Assembly: GCA_036874045.1 (NCBI GenBank)
Contig: JAZBRI010000003.1
Location: 20,313,501-20,377,500 of the forward strand
Source: Cymodocea nodosa
Lineage: Eukaryota; Streptophyta; Magnoliopsida; Alismatales; Cymodoceaceae
Direction of reading: 5' to 3'
DNA: 64,000 nucleotides
Position numbers and translations under genes: made by a program. Below are positions 1-11,455 of this stretch, in pieces (the first letter of the stretch is position 1; every line of letters begins with the position of its first letter). The notes under the pieces are model-generated. The model was given only the letters and a program-made list of their open reading frames with translations, was not told the DNA's origin and searched no databases.

Positions 1-1601
1 GAGCAAAGTAGTTCCCTATTTCTGCCACAAATTCCTAAAAAGTTATCTGATCCTGGAATCCCTGTTATATCATGCACCATAGGAAACACCATTTTAGAAA
101 GAACCTTAATAGACTTAGGTGTTGGTATAAATGTTATGCCAAGTGATATATTTGCATCCTTAGGATTAGAAGGCGTAACTCCTACTAGTACGATTATTCA
201 ATTAGTTGATAGAAGTATAAGATACCCTAGAGGAAAAATAAAGGATGTCTTAATTAAAATCAAAAACTTTATATATCCTATTGATATTGTAATTTTGGAT
301 TCCTAACAAATTAAGCATAAAAATAGTGATACATCTTTAATTTTGGGAAGACCATTTTTAGCAACATCAGGGGCTGTTATAAATTGTAAAATTGGAGTAA
401 TGAAGTTAGCATATGGTAATGAGGATACTCAATTAAATATTTTTAAACCATAAAGCTTTTAGGAATTAGAAATGTCCTTACATACCATAGACTTTTTAGA
501 GGATGAAGGAGATATGTTAGATGATGTGATTCAACAAGAATTAAATAGGCAAATCAATTCTAAAACTTTAGAGGAAAGTGAAAGCATAAATATAGAAGGA
601 GATTAGGAAGAAATTAATTTAGAAAATGATGATGTTCAATTAGGAGCTCTAGCTTCTGATGGGCAACATTTAGAATTAAAACTTTTACCTCCTAAATTAA
701 CCTATATATTTTTGGAAAAGAAACGAACTTGTCCAATCATTATTGCTTCAGATTTAAAAGAGGATCAAATAGTTAAATTAAAAGATGTAGTAAAAAGTTA
801 TAAAGAAGCAATAGGATGGACTATGATTGATATAAAAGGGTTAAGTTCAACTTTATGCTGTCACCACATATATGTAGAAGAGATGCTAAACCTGTTAGAA
901 TTCCTGAGAGGAGACTAAACCTAGATTGATCCGATGGATATTATTATCACAAGAATTTGATCTAGAAATTAAAGATAAAAAAGGTTGTGAGAATGTAGTA
1001 GCAGATCATTTATCAAGATTACAAATAGAAAAATCAAATATTGAAATTAAGGATAATTTTCCTGATGAATAATTAATGACCATCAACACAATGCCTTGGT
1101 ATGCAGACATAGTTAATTACTTAGTAACTGGTTTAACACCTAAGGATTGGAATAGACAAGATAAGAAATTATTTTTCTCGAGAGTAAAATATTACTATTG
1201 GGAAGACCCATACTTATTTAAGAAATGTCCTGATCTGGTTTTAAGGAGGTGTGTTCCAGAAACTGAATATCCAAGCTTATTGTCTTTCTGTCATGATCAA
1301 GCTTGTGAAGGGCATTTTGGTTCAGGGAAAACTGCTACAAAAATTCTGCTATGTGGGTTTTATTGGCCAACACTATTTAAAGATGCTCATAAATATTGCT
1401 TAAGTTGTTTAAGATGTCAACAAATAGAAAGAATATCAAAGAGGAATATGATGCCTCTTAATCCTATTATTGAGGTTGAAATCTTTGATGTGTGGGGAAT
1501 AGATTTTATGGGTTCGTTTCCTATGTCTAATCAATTTAATTACATATTATTGGGGGTGGATTATGTATCGAAATGGATAGAAGCTATTCCTACAAAATCT
1601 A
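1..1601 (+). mobile_element. Ty3/gypsy (Athila-type) pol fragment, copy 1, internally deleted
   Basis: Read against the better copy at 11456-15013, this fragment holds the retropepsin region (about 1-600), the start of reverse transcriptase (about 640-910), then jumps to the end of RNase H (about 917-1075) and the integrase N-terminal half (1076-1600). About 1.17 kb of RT and RNase H is missing; the breakpoint falls in a short A-rich match near 907-918. The integrase zinc finger (H..H..CLRC) and the start of the catalytic core (WGIDFMG) are readable. In-frame stops at several places show it is dead. The fragment ends abruptly at 1601, where a copia LTR begins. Its 5' part lies outside the window. 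Lineage call is from protein resemblance to Athila/Tat pol; moderately sure. Confidence 0.85.
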
Positions 1602-2669
1602 TGTTAGGATCGATAGGCTCACTAGAGGGGGGGTGAATGGTGAAAGAGTGTAGTTTTTAAAATTCTTTTGAATGTTGAATCAAGTGATTCAAACAGAAAT
1701 GTAATGAGATGAAACTAAGCGAATGCAAATCAGTAGAGACAAGAAACACAGCAAATTTTTAGGTAGTTCACCAACTTGGCTAGTCTACCCCCAAGATTCA
1801 CTTGGGCTTCACTAAGTGTTTCAACACTTACACACTTGCTTTCAAGTCAAAGAAAGAACCAACTACACAAAAGTTTTCAGGTATAAACTTCAATAAACAA
1901 ACCTCTAAAGTTTTCAGGTCGAAACTCAAACCAACACTGAATGTAGCTTTCAGGTTGAAGCCACAAACCAACAACTTTAATCTTTCAATCAAAGTTTTGG
2001 CGCACAGAGCTTTTTCGGATAGTTAAACTGTAACTTACTGAAACTCTCTTTGAAATTTCGGATAGTTATCTAACTCTACGATTTTCCCTTTTAAGCTTTC
2101 AACTACTGGCTTCTTTATTTTGCACGTGCGTAATAAAATGACTTAAGTTCCAGAAAGTTTTACCTGTATCTTACCGAAAAACTCGAATAGTTATCTAACT
2201 CTCCGAAAAGAAAACTCGAGTAGTTATCTAATTCTCCGACAAGTCCTTTAAGCTTCCGTTCTGTATTTCTGCACGTGATTTATTGAATGACTTAAGTTTC
2301 GAATAGTTAGCCTTTCTAACTTTTCGATTTTCCTTTTTCTTTTGGATAGTTAACTCCATAACTCTCCGATCATTCAACCAACTTAATTGTTTGATTTAAT
2401 AACTCTCCAAAGGCTTTGTAAAATCGGATAGTTATCCTTCTAACTGTCCGACGGACTTGCTGCTATTTTACTCTTCGGATACTTGGTCCTATAACAGTCT
2501 GATTTTCCTGTAACTTGAAAGTAGTATCATTTGGAACCTTCTCGATCTGTTCGTCTGCTTGGAATTTGTTCTAACAACCTTCTAATCTAATGCAGTACAG
2601 ACCTAACTATGAAATACAATATGTTTCTTCACATAGGTTTTGCATTATTAAAATACTCAGGTTCTAACA
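1602..2669 (-). repeat. LTR of SIRE/Maximus-like Ty1/copia element (copia A)
   Basis: The 1,068-bp block starts TGTTAGGATCG and ends GTTCTAACA on the plus strand, so both ends are TGTTAG..CTAACA. Next to its right end is the complement of a polypurine tract, so this is the 3' LTR of a minus-strand element. A C/G run near the left end (GAGGGGGGGTGAAT in plus reading) is typical of the U5 side of SIRE-like LTRs. Between about 2020 and 2500 it holds repeated dyad motifs of the form CGGATAGTTA / TAACT.TCCGA. The LTR sits inside the integrase of gypsy copy 1. The matching 5' LTR is not in the window. Confidence 0.85.
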
Positions 2670-2690
2670 ATCTCCCTCTTTTTGATAATG
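2670..2690 (-). other. Polypurine tract of copia A
   Basis: On the minus strand this reads as an AAAAAGAGGGAGA-type purine tract immediately upstream of the LTR start TGTTAGAAC. In copia elements this tract primes plus-strand DNA synthesis. Its position fixes both the orientation of the element and the LTR boundary. Confidence 0.8.
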
Positions 2691-4537
2691 ACAAATACCT
2701 TTACAATTATTTACATGTATTTCACTCTCTAATGTATTTCTATACATTCAGTCACATAGAGAAAAATAAAACAAGAATTTATCAATACTATACTAACGAG
2801 GAGAGATTCCTCCCCCTAACTTTGAGCTGACTTCTCCCCCTATTTCTGTGTTGAGTTTTTCTTCTCCTTTTAATAATTCTCTTTCAGTTCTTGCTGGAAA
2901 TACTGTAAGTGACCATATACTTGACAAATTTCCAAATTCTTCTATCCCTTTTTGTCATTATCTAAAAAAGGTGAAGACAATAAAACTGATTTTTTGTAAA
3001 ATTGATATTGACTGTATCCTACACGAGTAGGTTAGCAGAAAACAAGCTCCCATATGGTGAGCTTGATGAAGAAAAAATATTTAAAGATCTTGTAAAGAAC
3101 ATATTCCTAGATTTCATCTAATATGATTAAAAGTTGATTCATTTAAAGGTTTGGTGAAAATATCTGCAAGTTGATTTTCTGTTGGCACAAACTTAAGTGA
3201 GATGTTCCCTTTCTCCACATGATCTCTCAGAAAATGATGTCTAATCTCAATATGCTTGGCTCTGGAATGAAGTATTGTATTCTTAGATAGACTGATTGCA
3301 CTGTTGTTATCACAAAATATGATTGAATTCTAAATTTTCAGTCTGTAATCTGCTAGAGTTTGCTACATCCAAAGGATTTGTGCACAGCACAATCCTATTG
3401 CAATATACTCAGCTTCAGTAGTAGATAAAGTTATACAATTTTGTTTCCTACTGAACCATGAGATTAAAGAACTTCCAAGTAATTGACAAGTACCACTAGT
3501 GCTTTTTCTATCAGATCTACTGCCTGCATAATCTGCATCACTATAGCTTGTTAAAATCAAACTACTATCAGCTGAGTAGAATAATCTGAAATCTTTTGTT
3601 CCTTGTAGATATCTGAAAATCCTTTTGACTGATTTCAAATGTGATTCCTTTGGTGATGCTTGAAATCTAGCACACAAGCATACACTGAACATAATATTTG
3701 GCCTGCTAGTTGAAAGGTATAACAAAGATCCAATCATACCTCTATATTGCCTTTCATCCACTGCAACACTTGAATCATCCATTTCTATTTTAATGCTTGA
3801 ACTCATTGGAGTATTTGCGGATTTGATGTTTTCATAACCAAATTTCTTCAACATCTCTTTGTAGTATTTTTCTTGGTTGACAAAAATACCATTATGCACT
3901 TGATGAATCTGTAATCCCAAGAAAAACTTCAATTCTCCCATCATGCTCATTTCGAATTTACTTTTCATCAAATTCTGAAATTCATGACAGAGATCTTCTG
4001 AAGTGGCTCCAAAGACTATATCATCAACATATATATGTACAATCAACATATGCACATCAAAAGTTTTGATAAATAAAGTATTGTCCACTTTGCCTATAGA
4101 AAAATTATTTTCAGTTAAAAACTTTTTCAATTTCTCATACCATGATCTAGGTGTTTGCTTCAGACCATATAGAGCCTTTCTTAGTTTGTAGACATGATCC
4201 AACTTGAATTCATCTTCAAATCATGGAGGTTGTTTAACAAACACTTCTTCCTGAATTTCTCCATTTAAGAAGGCACTTTTCACATCCATCTGAAACAATC
4301 TTATCTTTATACTACTGGCAAAAGCAAGCAACATTCTGATAGCTTCAATCCTAGCTACAAGAGCAAAAGTTTCTTCATAATCAATACCTTCCTATTGATT
4401 GTAGCCTTGTGCAACTAATCGAGCTTTATTTCTGAGAATGTTACCTTCTTCATCCAATTTGTTTTTGAAAATCCATTTAGTTCCAATGATGGATTTTCCT
4501 ACAGGTTTTTCTACTAGTTCCCAAACATTGTTTTTCT
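2691..4537 (-). pseudogene. Copia A reverse transcriptase / RNase H (3' half of pol)
   Basis: The longest open stretch is 4202-3363 (279 residues). Upstream it continues to 4537, through the RT start (NNVWELVEKP) with breaks. Visible motifs are YGLKQTPRSWYEKL, the catalytic YVDDIVFG, SLLYLSTSRPNI, and the RNase H signature SYSDADYAGSRSDRKSTSG with STTEAEYIA. RNase H continues to about 3090 with the DNNSAI..H.EIRHHF and LADIFTKPL blocks, interrupted by a TAG. 2691-3090 is 3' untranslated sequence. The gene is cut at 4537 by the LINE and resumes at 10331. Domain order INT-RT-RH on the minus strand is canonical for Ty1/copia. Confidence 0.88.
4524..4537. repeat. Left copy of LINE target-site duplication
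   Basis: The 14 bases AACATTGTTTTTCT here are repeated at 10331-10344 with one mismatch (G to A). They lie in the copia A coding sequence just where the reading QKNNV / EKKNNVW is split, so they are the duplicated LINE target. Confidence 0.85.
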
Positions 4538-4611
4538 TTTCACTTTCTCTCTCTAGCCAGAGTTTCTCTCTCTAAGCGATTTTTACCCATTGCTCTATTC
4601 TTCCCTCTTTC

Positions 4612-6420
4612 ATGGCGGATTCACCGCCAGTGCAACTAGGAGAACCTCCTCCTTTCGTTGATCCTCAAGTTTGGCAGAAAAATGCTCCACGACCTTCTTT
4701 TGCAGCCACTATTAAGGAACATTTTGTTCCTCCAACTTTCTCAGATCTTCTAGTTCGTGAACCCATCATTGTTGATGGACAACAATAGATTTCTTTCAAT
4801 GCGGAGGAGATATCTACAATGGCAGCCCCATTCCATTATACCCTGGTAGGACGTTTTGCTGGTCAACGTCCCGATCTACATTCTATTCTGGAGGGTATTA
4901 AAGCAACTCTCAACATTTCTGAAGGGATTTTTCCTGCTGCACTTGATTCTAGGTATGTTCTATTACGTTTTCAGCATCAACATATTTTCTTACAAACTTT
5001 AGTTAAAGAAAACTGGAACATTAAGGGGAAGAGGATGTTAGTTTTTCGTTGGTCACCTTCTTTCTCACCTGGGATGGAAGCCACTTGGGCTCCAGTTTGG
5101 GTCCACCTTCCTCAGCTGCGTGCACACTTACACACGCCCGAAGCTATTAAATCTATAGCAAAACTTCTAGGGAAATACCTCTGCTCGCATCGAGATGTTT
5201 GCAATTTTACACGCCTAGGTCTTACCGCCATCTACGTTGAAATGGATCTTTCCAAAACCCTTCCTCGCTCCATCGTCATCGATAATGGTGGAGAAATTAT
5301 CAATCAAAAGGTCATATACCCGTTTGAACCAAAATTTTGCGAATTTTGCTGTAAAATTGGGCACACTACCCAAACATGCAGAAAGAAAGCAACGTCTGAC
5401 ACTACTGCACCTGCCATTACCGCACCTGCCACTATTCCACACAAAGACCCACTGGGCAATTCTCAATGGCAAGTTGTCACTCGGAAAAATAAAAAGAAAA
5501 ATAATCAGGAATAGCTGTCGGACACACTTGCAGAATCAGCTTACAAGTAGAAGGCAACAACGACAAACATGGCTGGTGTGAACGCAAAGCTAGCAAATAA
5601 AAAAGATGGCAGGTCTGACAAAAGCTCGGTTGAACCGGAAAATACTACGATACAACCGAAAGAAAAAGCTGACACTATCAGCGTCGAACCAATAGGATCT
5701 CCGGTCCAACCGAAGGATAGACTGTCTTTGGTGTCAGACCAGAACGGTAAGACGGCTCTTCCTCCAGTTCCACCGATCAATATGGTCGGACCGAAAAAAA
5801 GGACGGTCAAAAAATCTGTCAATTTTCAGGATGAGCAGCCTGCAACATCTGAAAAAACTGTCAGCCACCATCAATCCATACTTATCTTTAACAAAATCCC
5901 GATAGAATCGGAGAATATCATGCAACAAACAGAAGAAAGATTGTCGATTTCTCTGAATTTTCAAATCAAACTGCCACAAGATACAGAAACTGCGGTACTG
6001 CATCAGGCTCTAACCGATTTAGAATGGAAATTGGTTACACGCAATAGACGATTAAAAAAATCTGCCATCTCTTCGCTAGAAACTGAGCAATCCTTTGAAC
6101 AGATCTTTGCGGCAAGCTTACTAGTCAAGCATCATATGACCGAACATATTTTATTAAATCCAGAGGATATCAGCACCACACAAAATCAATATTCCCTGGA
6201 AATTTTAAAAGAAAAATTAGAACAATTGTTAGTAGAATCCGATTCAGAAGACAAATCCCTTTCCTCAAGCAACCACCAATCTAACACAGAAGATACCATA
6301 TCACAACAGGACTACAAAGTAACCAGATCAAAGAGACAAAGCATTCGTCTGAGACAGAAAAAAAGTAAGATCTCTAATGATGCCAAATCATCCCGAAGTG
6401 TCAGCATCAATTCACAATAA
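4612..6420 (+). pseudogene. LINE ORF1 (RNA-binding protein, DUF4283 plus zinc knuckle)
   Basis: One frame runs from ATG 4612 (MADSPPVQLGEP) to the stop at 6418-6420, about 602 codons. It is broken only by nonsense codons (TAG at 4786, TAG at 5512 and another TAG near 5551). The DUF4283-like core follows MAAPFHYTLVGRF; the CX2CX4HX4C knuckle CEFCCKIGHTTQTC is near 5338-5380. The downstream hinge (about 5608-5820) encodes repeated VEPE / VQPK / VEPI tetrapeptides and at DNA level is built from the palindromic CGGTT..AACCG motif found elsewhere in the window. ORF1 proteins of this family bind LINE RNA in ribonucleoprotein particles. The role is inferred from family. Confidence 0.85.
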
Positions 6421-6444
6421 GTCTCTCTCTACTTACCAGATTTT

Positions 6445-9400
6445 ATGAATATCTTATTTTGGAATTGCCGTGGGCTAATCAATCGGTCAACCCAAATTTA
6501 TCTTAAAAATCTCATTAGAACAGAAAACTTAGAGGCAATATGCATATTAGAACATTTTATGAAGCCCGAAGATACTCAAAAATTTGCTGATAATATCAAT
6601 TGGAATTATCACTATGGCAATCATAAAGTTTGCACTCTTTGGTCGGATAATTTTATTTTTCAGATCGAAGAAATGCATCCCCAAGTCTGTACTTATAAAG
6701 TATTAAATGCTCCCTATAAGGATCTATTCATTTCAGTTATTTATGCCTCATGCAACCAGTATACCAGACGCCAACTCTGGAATCAGTTATCAGAGACCAA
6801 TTCGATTGTTGATAAATCATGTTGGATTTTAGGGGGAGATTTTAATGTGGTTAGACATATTGGAGAAACCAAAAATATACTCCATAACCACCAATCAGCT
6901 ATGTAGGATTTCAACGAGTTTATTCACAACAATCTACTCACAGAACCTTCTCATAGTGGGAATCAATTTACTTGGTGTAATAATTGAGCAGATACTGATA
7001 GAAGGTATGCCAGATTAGACCGCATTTTAATCAACTCTCATATGGCCACTCATATCATAGAAGAGATATCCTATGGCAATCGAGTATATTCAGATCATGC
7101 TTATATTATCCTTAAGAATAGGAATTCTATCTCATTGGGGTCCGACAGTATTTCGCTTTAAAAATATGTGGCTGGCGTATGAAGAACTACCTAATATGAT
7201 TCAAGCAGTGTGGCAGAGTCTCAGCTATAGTAATCCTATTACTAATTTCAGTGCTAAACTCAAGCTACTCAAAGAGAAACTAAAGATATGGAATGCTGAA
7301 AGTGTGGGCAATATTTTCGAAGAAGAGGAGAAGATAATGAGACAAATTAATTCTCTGGAATAGGATTTCCAACAAAATATCACAGGATGCACTCTGGATA
7401 AAATTTCTTGTCTTCACAACTACCAAGAAGCCCTATGGAAAAATAATTACCGTCAATTTCTCTTCTTTCGCCAATCTATGCATATTGATTGGATGAAGGA
7501 TATGGATCGTAACACAAAATATTTTCATCAGATTATCAAAAGAAGAAGCACGAAGGATTGTTTCAAGAGTATGCTCAAATCAGATACGTCCAATATTACT
7601 AGTGATCAACTCAAAATCAATGGGAAAAATTATTTCAACAAATTATTGATGTCCCAACACACTCAAATGATTGATAGCATGATCAGCAATATTCCAACTA
7701 TTCTTACTCCGGAAGATAACAAGAAACTATGGAATATTCCCACCATCAATGAGATTAAAGATGCTGTATTTGATCTTCCCAATAATAAAGCTCCAGGTCC
7801 AGATGGCTTCACTGCTGAATTCTTTAAACACTTTTGGAACATTATTGGTAATGATTTCTGTCATGCAGTTCAAAGTTTCTTCATAGGATCTCCTCTTAAT
7901 GGTAAATGGAAAGCTACTTTCATTACTCTAATATCTAAGAAGAAACAACCAGAGGATTTTTCAGACTTTCGTCCTATTAGCTTATGCAACATCTCCTATA
8001 AATGTATTGCCAAAATATTAGCTAATCGGATTGCGGATATCATACCCAACATTATATCTAGGACTCAAACATCATTTATCAAAGGTAGAAGTATTTTTGA
8101 TAATATATCTCTCACTCAGGAGCTCATACAATTTATAGACCAAGGCCATCGAGGGGGGAACATTATTATTAAACTCGACATGGAAAAAGCATTTGATAGA
8201 ATGGAATGGTCAGCTATTTTTAACACTCTTGCTGCCTTCGGATTTGACACAAATATTATTGATCTAATTACAAGATGTATAACGTCAAACCCTACCTTAG
8301 TCCTTTTCAATGGAGCTAACTCTCAAATATTTTATCCAACCCAAGGATTACGCCAATGTGACCCGCTTTCTCCTCTTCTCTTTATTATCACTGAAGAATT
8401 ATTATCCAGGGCTTTCTTTAAAATGCAAATGGAGCAATATTATGTCCCTTATAAATGCCAAAGTAGACATTGGAAAATATCCCATTTGCTCTTTGCCGAT
8501 GATGCTCTTCTTTTTTTAAATGGCCACAAATCAATGCTGGACAAAGCACTAACCATTCTGCAGCAATATGAATCATCAACGGGACAAAAAATCAACTACA
8601 GAAAGAGTAACTACTATATCTCGAAAAAAAGTTCGGAACACAGAAAGAATTTTTTCTCCATAATATTGGATGTCCTCAAGGAAATTGGCCTTTCATCTAT
8701 CTCGGTTGCCCTATCTTCAAAGGTCAATCTCGCCTTAAATACTTTCAATATCTCATTGACAAAATTCAAAACAAAGTTGCAGGTTGGAAGGCTAAATTCC
8801 TCAGCCAAGGAGGGAGATTAATGCTAATTAAGCATGTGTTAAATTCTATTCCTATACACACTTTATCAGTACTGCCCCTTCCTTTTGGAATTATTCAAAA
8901 AATCAACAATATCTGTGCACGCTTTTTCTGGTCTGGAGATAGTACCCAGAAAAATTTTCATTGGCTTAAATGGGAAAAAATTTCTACTCCCATTACAGAA
9001 GGAGGGCTGGATATCAGAAATTTAAAAGATCAATTGATTGCTTTCCAGCTAAAGCAAATACATAAACTGATCAATAATAAAGGCATCTAGGCGGAAGCCA
9101 TTAAGGCAATCTATGGCAATATGGAGCAAATTATTAACATCCACAAAGACAGCAACATTGGTAAAACTTTAGGCAGAACGTGGCACAGGTATAATCAAGC
9201 ACTACAGATTTCAAGATTTTCTATCAAAGCCGCCTGGAATTCTATCAAAAATCATCTACCACAGAACAAAAATCTGTTGGGTTTTTGGAGTATTAAAATT
9301 CCTACAAAAGTATCTATTTTCCTTTGGAAACTCCATAAAAAGTTTCTCCCCTTGGATGAAGCCAGAAAACATATGGGTCATCACCTACCTTTTATATGCA

Positions 9401-9717
9401 GTTTTTGCAGGAACTCCATCGAATCTATCAATCATATTTTTTATCAATGCTCATTTACTCTAAACGTTATCAGTTGGCTTCGATTATTGACTACAGCAAA
9501 ACCTATACATAACTAGGAAATCTGGAGCAGACAGCAGCTTTATTCACGCCAAAAATCTTCACAGAATCAATTTTATAAATATCTTACGGCAATAACTCTT
9601 TGGAGTTTGTGGAAACACAGATGTGAGATAATTTATGGAAATAAAAATCCTAACTCTTCCTCTATCATATCACAGATTATTTATTACATCCAAGGTTTCA
9701 ATACCAGAGCAAATTGA
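6445..9717 (+). pseudogene. LINE ORF2 (APE endonuclease, reverse transcriptase, zf-RVT)
   Basis: Starts at MNILFWNCRGLINRS, 24 bases after ORF1. Endonuclease motifs WNCRG, GGDFNV, DRRYARLDRI and SDHA lie between 6445 and 7110. RT motifs follow: KAPGPDGF, FRPISLCNISYK, FIKGRSIFDN, KLDMEKAFDRMEW, GLRQCDPLSP (usually GLRQGDP) and the catalytic FADDALLF near 8490. The zf-RVT block (FWSIKIPTKVSIFLWKL..C..C..H..C) is at about 9290-9450. Nonsense codons occur at 6904, 6986, 7361, 9088 and elsewhere. A frameshift near 8663 moves the reading from one frame to the next. This is the nicking and target-primed reverse-transcription enzyme of the element, here inactive. Confidence 0.9.
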
Positions 9718-9889
9718 TTCAGGGCTCAAAATCCAAGTTCTACAGAAGATTCGCCGACTCAAAACTGACCTTGGAAGAAATGCCCTCTCATCTCAAGGTC
9801 TGACATCTTTTTCTACCTTAGCTATGTTCACACGGAACTAGTTCTTCAGTCGTACTGACCTTCAGCCCGTTGGTAAGACCGTCTGCAAT

Positions 9890-10200
9890 CCATGATTAAG
9901 ACTGAACTGCTCCGGTCGAACCGAATATCTAACACGGTCACACCAACCTCAGCAGATTTTCTCGGTTTTAGGTTTAACCGTTATTTTGACGGTTTTATCG
10001 ATCTTTTCTGAGACACGGTTTGACCGCCCAGTTTACGGTTAGACCGCTTCTTCTTTGGTCGGACCAAATACTGCACACGGTTTCACCGACCAATCAACCC
10101 TTATTTCTCGCTTCGGTTCAACCGGCATTTAGTTGACGGTTAGACCGTACTGGGCATTCGGCTAAACCAAATTTTTTCTGGTTATACCGAAGAATTATTT
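9890..10200 (+). repeat. Palindromic CGGTT..ACCG array in LINE 3' UTR
   Basis: At least nine variants of an 11-base dyad with consensus CGGTYNRACCG are packed into about 300 bases: CCGGTCGAACCG, CGGTTTGACCG, CGGTTAGACCG (twice), CGGTTTCACCG, CGGTTCAACCGG and others. Spacers between them are unrelated in sequence. No protein is encoded. The same motif family appears in gypsy and Harbinger elements of this window. Confidence 0.85.
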
Positions 10201-10305
10201 TCTAATTTCTTTTTTCAATACATAGAGTCTTGTATTGTCCTATTTAGCCAATTTTTCTTGGCTCCGAATTTCGCAGGACTATCCCCTGATGAATGAAAAG
10301 GATAG

Positions 10306-10333
10306 AATTTATAATAATAATAATAATAATAAC
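10306..10333 (+). repeat. (TAA)n tail of the LINE
   Basis: A run of AAT/TAA triplets ends the LINE directly before the right-hand target duplication. A short simple-repeat tail is usual for plant LINEs and fixes the 3' end. Confidence 0.9.
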
Positions 10334-11455
10334 ATTATTTTTCTGAAATTGATTTAATTCTTCCTACATAGCCATAGTCCAGTAGGTATCCTTACATGCT
10401 TCATCTACTGATTTTGGCTTTATTTCTGACACAAATGCACAAAAATTGCAGATATCTTGTGCTTTACTCTTAGTTTGTACCCCTTTAGATATATTTCCAA
10501 TAATTTGTTCCTCGGGATGATCAGATCTAAACTTCCAATTGTTAAAATTCTAGTATCTATTGTTGAGATTCTGGTCTAACACTTGTGATTTGAGTTTTTG
10601 TTTGCAGTTATCATCTTCAAAGTATTCATTTTCACTATCATATTTAATCTTCAACTTTTTGAAATTCTGGATCAGATCTTCATCAAATTGAACATTTATA
10701 CTTTCCTCCACTCTTCTATCTCCAACAAAATATACTCTGTAAGCTTTGCTTCTAGAGGAGTAACCAACAAGTATGGTAGGTTCAGACTTTGCATCAAACT
10801 TGTCTTTAGCATTTCCTGTATTTAAGACAAAACATTTGCATCCAAATGTCTTAAAATAGCCAACATTTGGAGTTTTATCAAACTAAATTTCAAAAGGTGT
10901 CTTATTCACTATGGATCTAATGTGAGTTCTGTTGGAAATGTGACAAGGTGTTCCTACAGCTTCTGCCCAAAGAAATTTAGGTAGATCCTTGGCATTTAAC
11001 ATAGTTCTAGCTATTTCTAGTAATGTCCTATTTTTCCTTTCCACAACTCCATTTTGAGCAGAAGTTCTAGGACAGGAGAATTCATGCAGAATTCCAAATG
11101 AATTGCAAAGGTTTTCAAATTCATAGTTTTCAAATTCTCCTCCATGATCACTTCTGATTTTCTTCACTATTAGTTCCTTCTTATTCTGAACTCTTATGCA
11201 GAAATTCCTGAACTCATTGCAAGTTTCATTTTTATGTGTCAAAAATATTACCCAAGTTATTTTGGAGAAATCATCAACAATAACAAAAGTATATTTTCGA
11301 CCCCCAAGACTTCATACTTGAGAAGGATCAAACAAATCTAGATGTAGTAGTTCTAATGACCTTTTGGTGGAAACAACATTTTTGCTGTGAAGAGCAGTTC
11401 TCTTCTGCTTCCCTAGCATACACTCACTACACACTCTATTTTTCTTAAAAGTGAG
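10331..11455 (-). pseudogene. Copia A pre-integrase, integrase and inter-domain region
   Basis: Continuation of copia A on the far side of the LINE. On the minus strand the order is the end of GAG_pre-integrase (C..C..GKQKRTALHSKN), the integrase core (best open part 11242-10883, with KIRSDHGGEFEN, AQNGVVERKNRTLLEIAR and HISNRTHIRSIVNKTPFE), the post-integrase block (YFKTFGCKCFVLN, ILVGYSSRSKAYRVY), and the beginning of RT (WTMAM, stop, EELNQF). The right-hand LINE target copy is 10331-10344. The element stops at about 11455, where gypsy copy 2 begins, so its gag, protease and 5' LTR are missing. Stops and frameshifts make it a pseudogene. Confidence 0.87.

Larger units (their letters stand above)
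4538..10330 (+). mobile_element. Full-length L1-type LINE inserted in copia A
   Basis: A 5.8-kb non-LTR element with 5' UTR (4538-4611), ORF1, ORF2, a 3' UTR and a (TAA)n tail, flanked by a 14-bp duplication of copia A sequence. It carries an ORF1 with a DUF4283-like domain and a zinc knuckle, an APE-type endonuclease, L1-clade RT and a zf-RVT domain, the usual layout of plant L1 elements. Stops and a frameshift in both ORFs make this copy inactive. The one mismatch between the two target copies suggests a moderately recent insertion, younger than copia A. Confidence 0.93.

Noticed and set aside
1802..3030. Plus-strand ORFs in the copia A LTR and 3' UTR
   Set aside because: They run antisense to the element through its LTR hairpin motifs and lack any domain.
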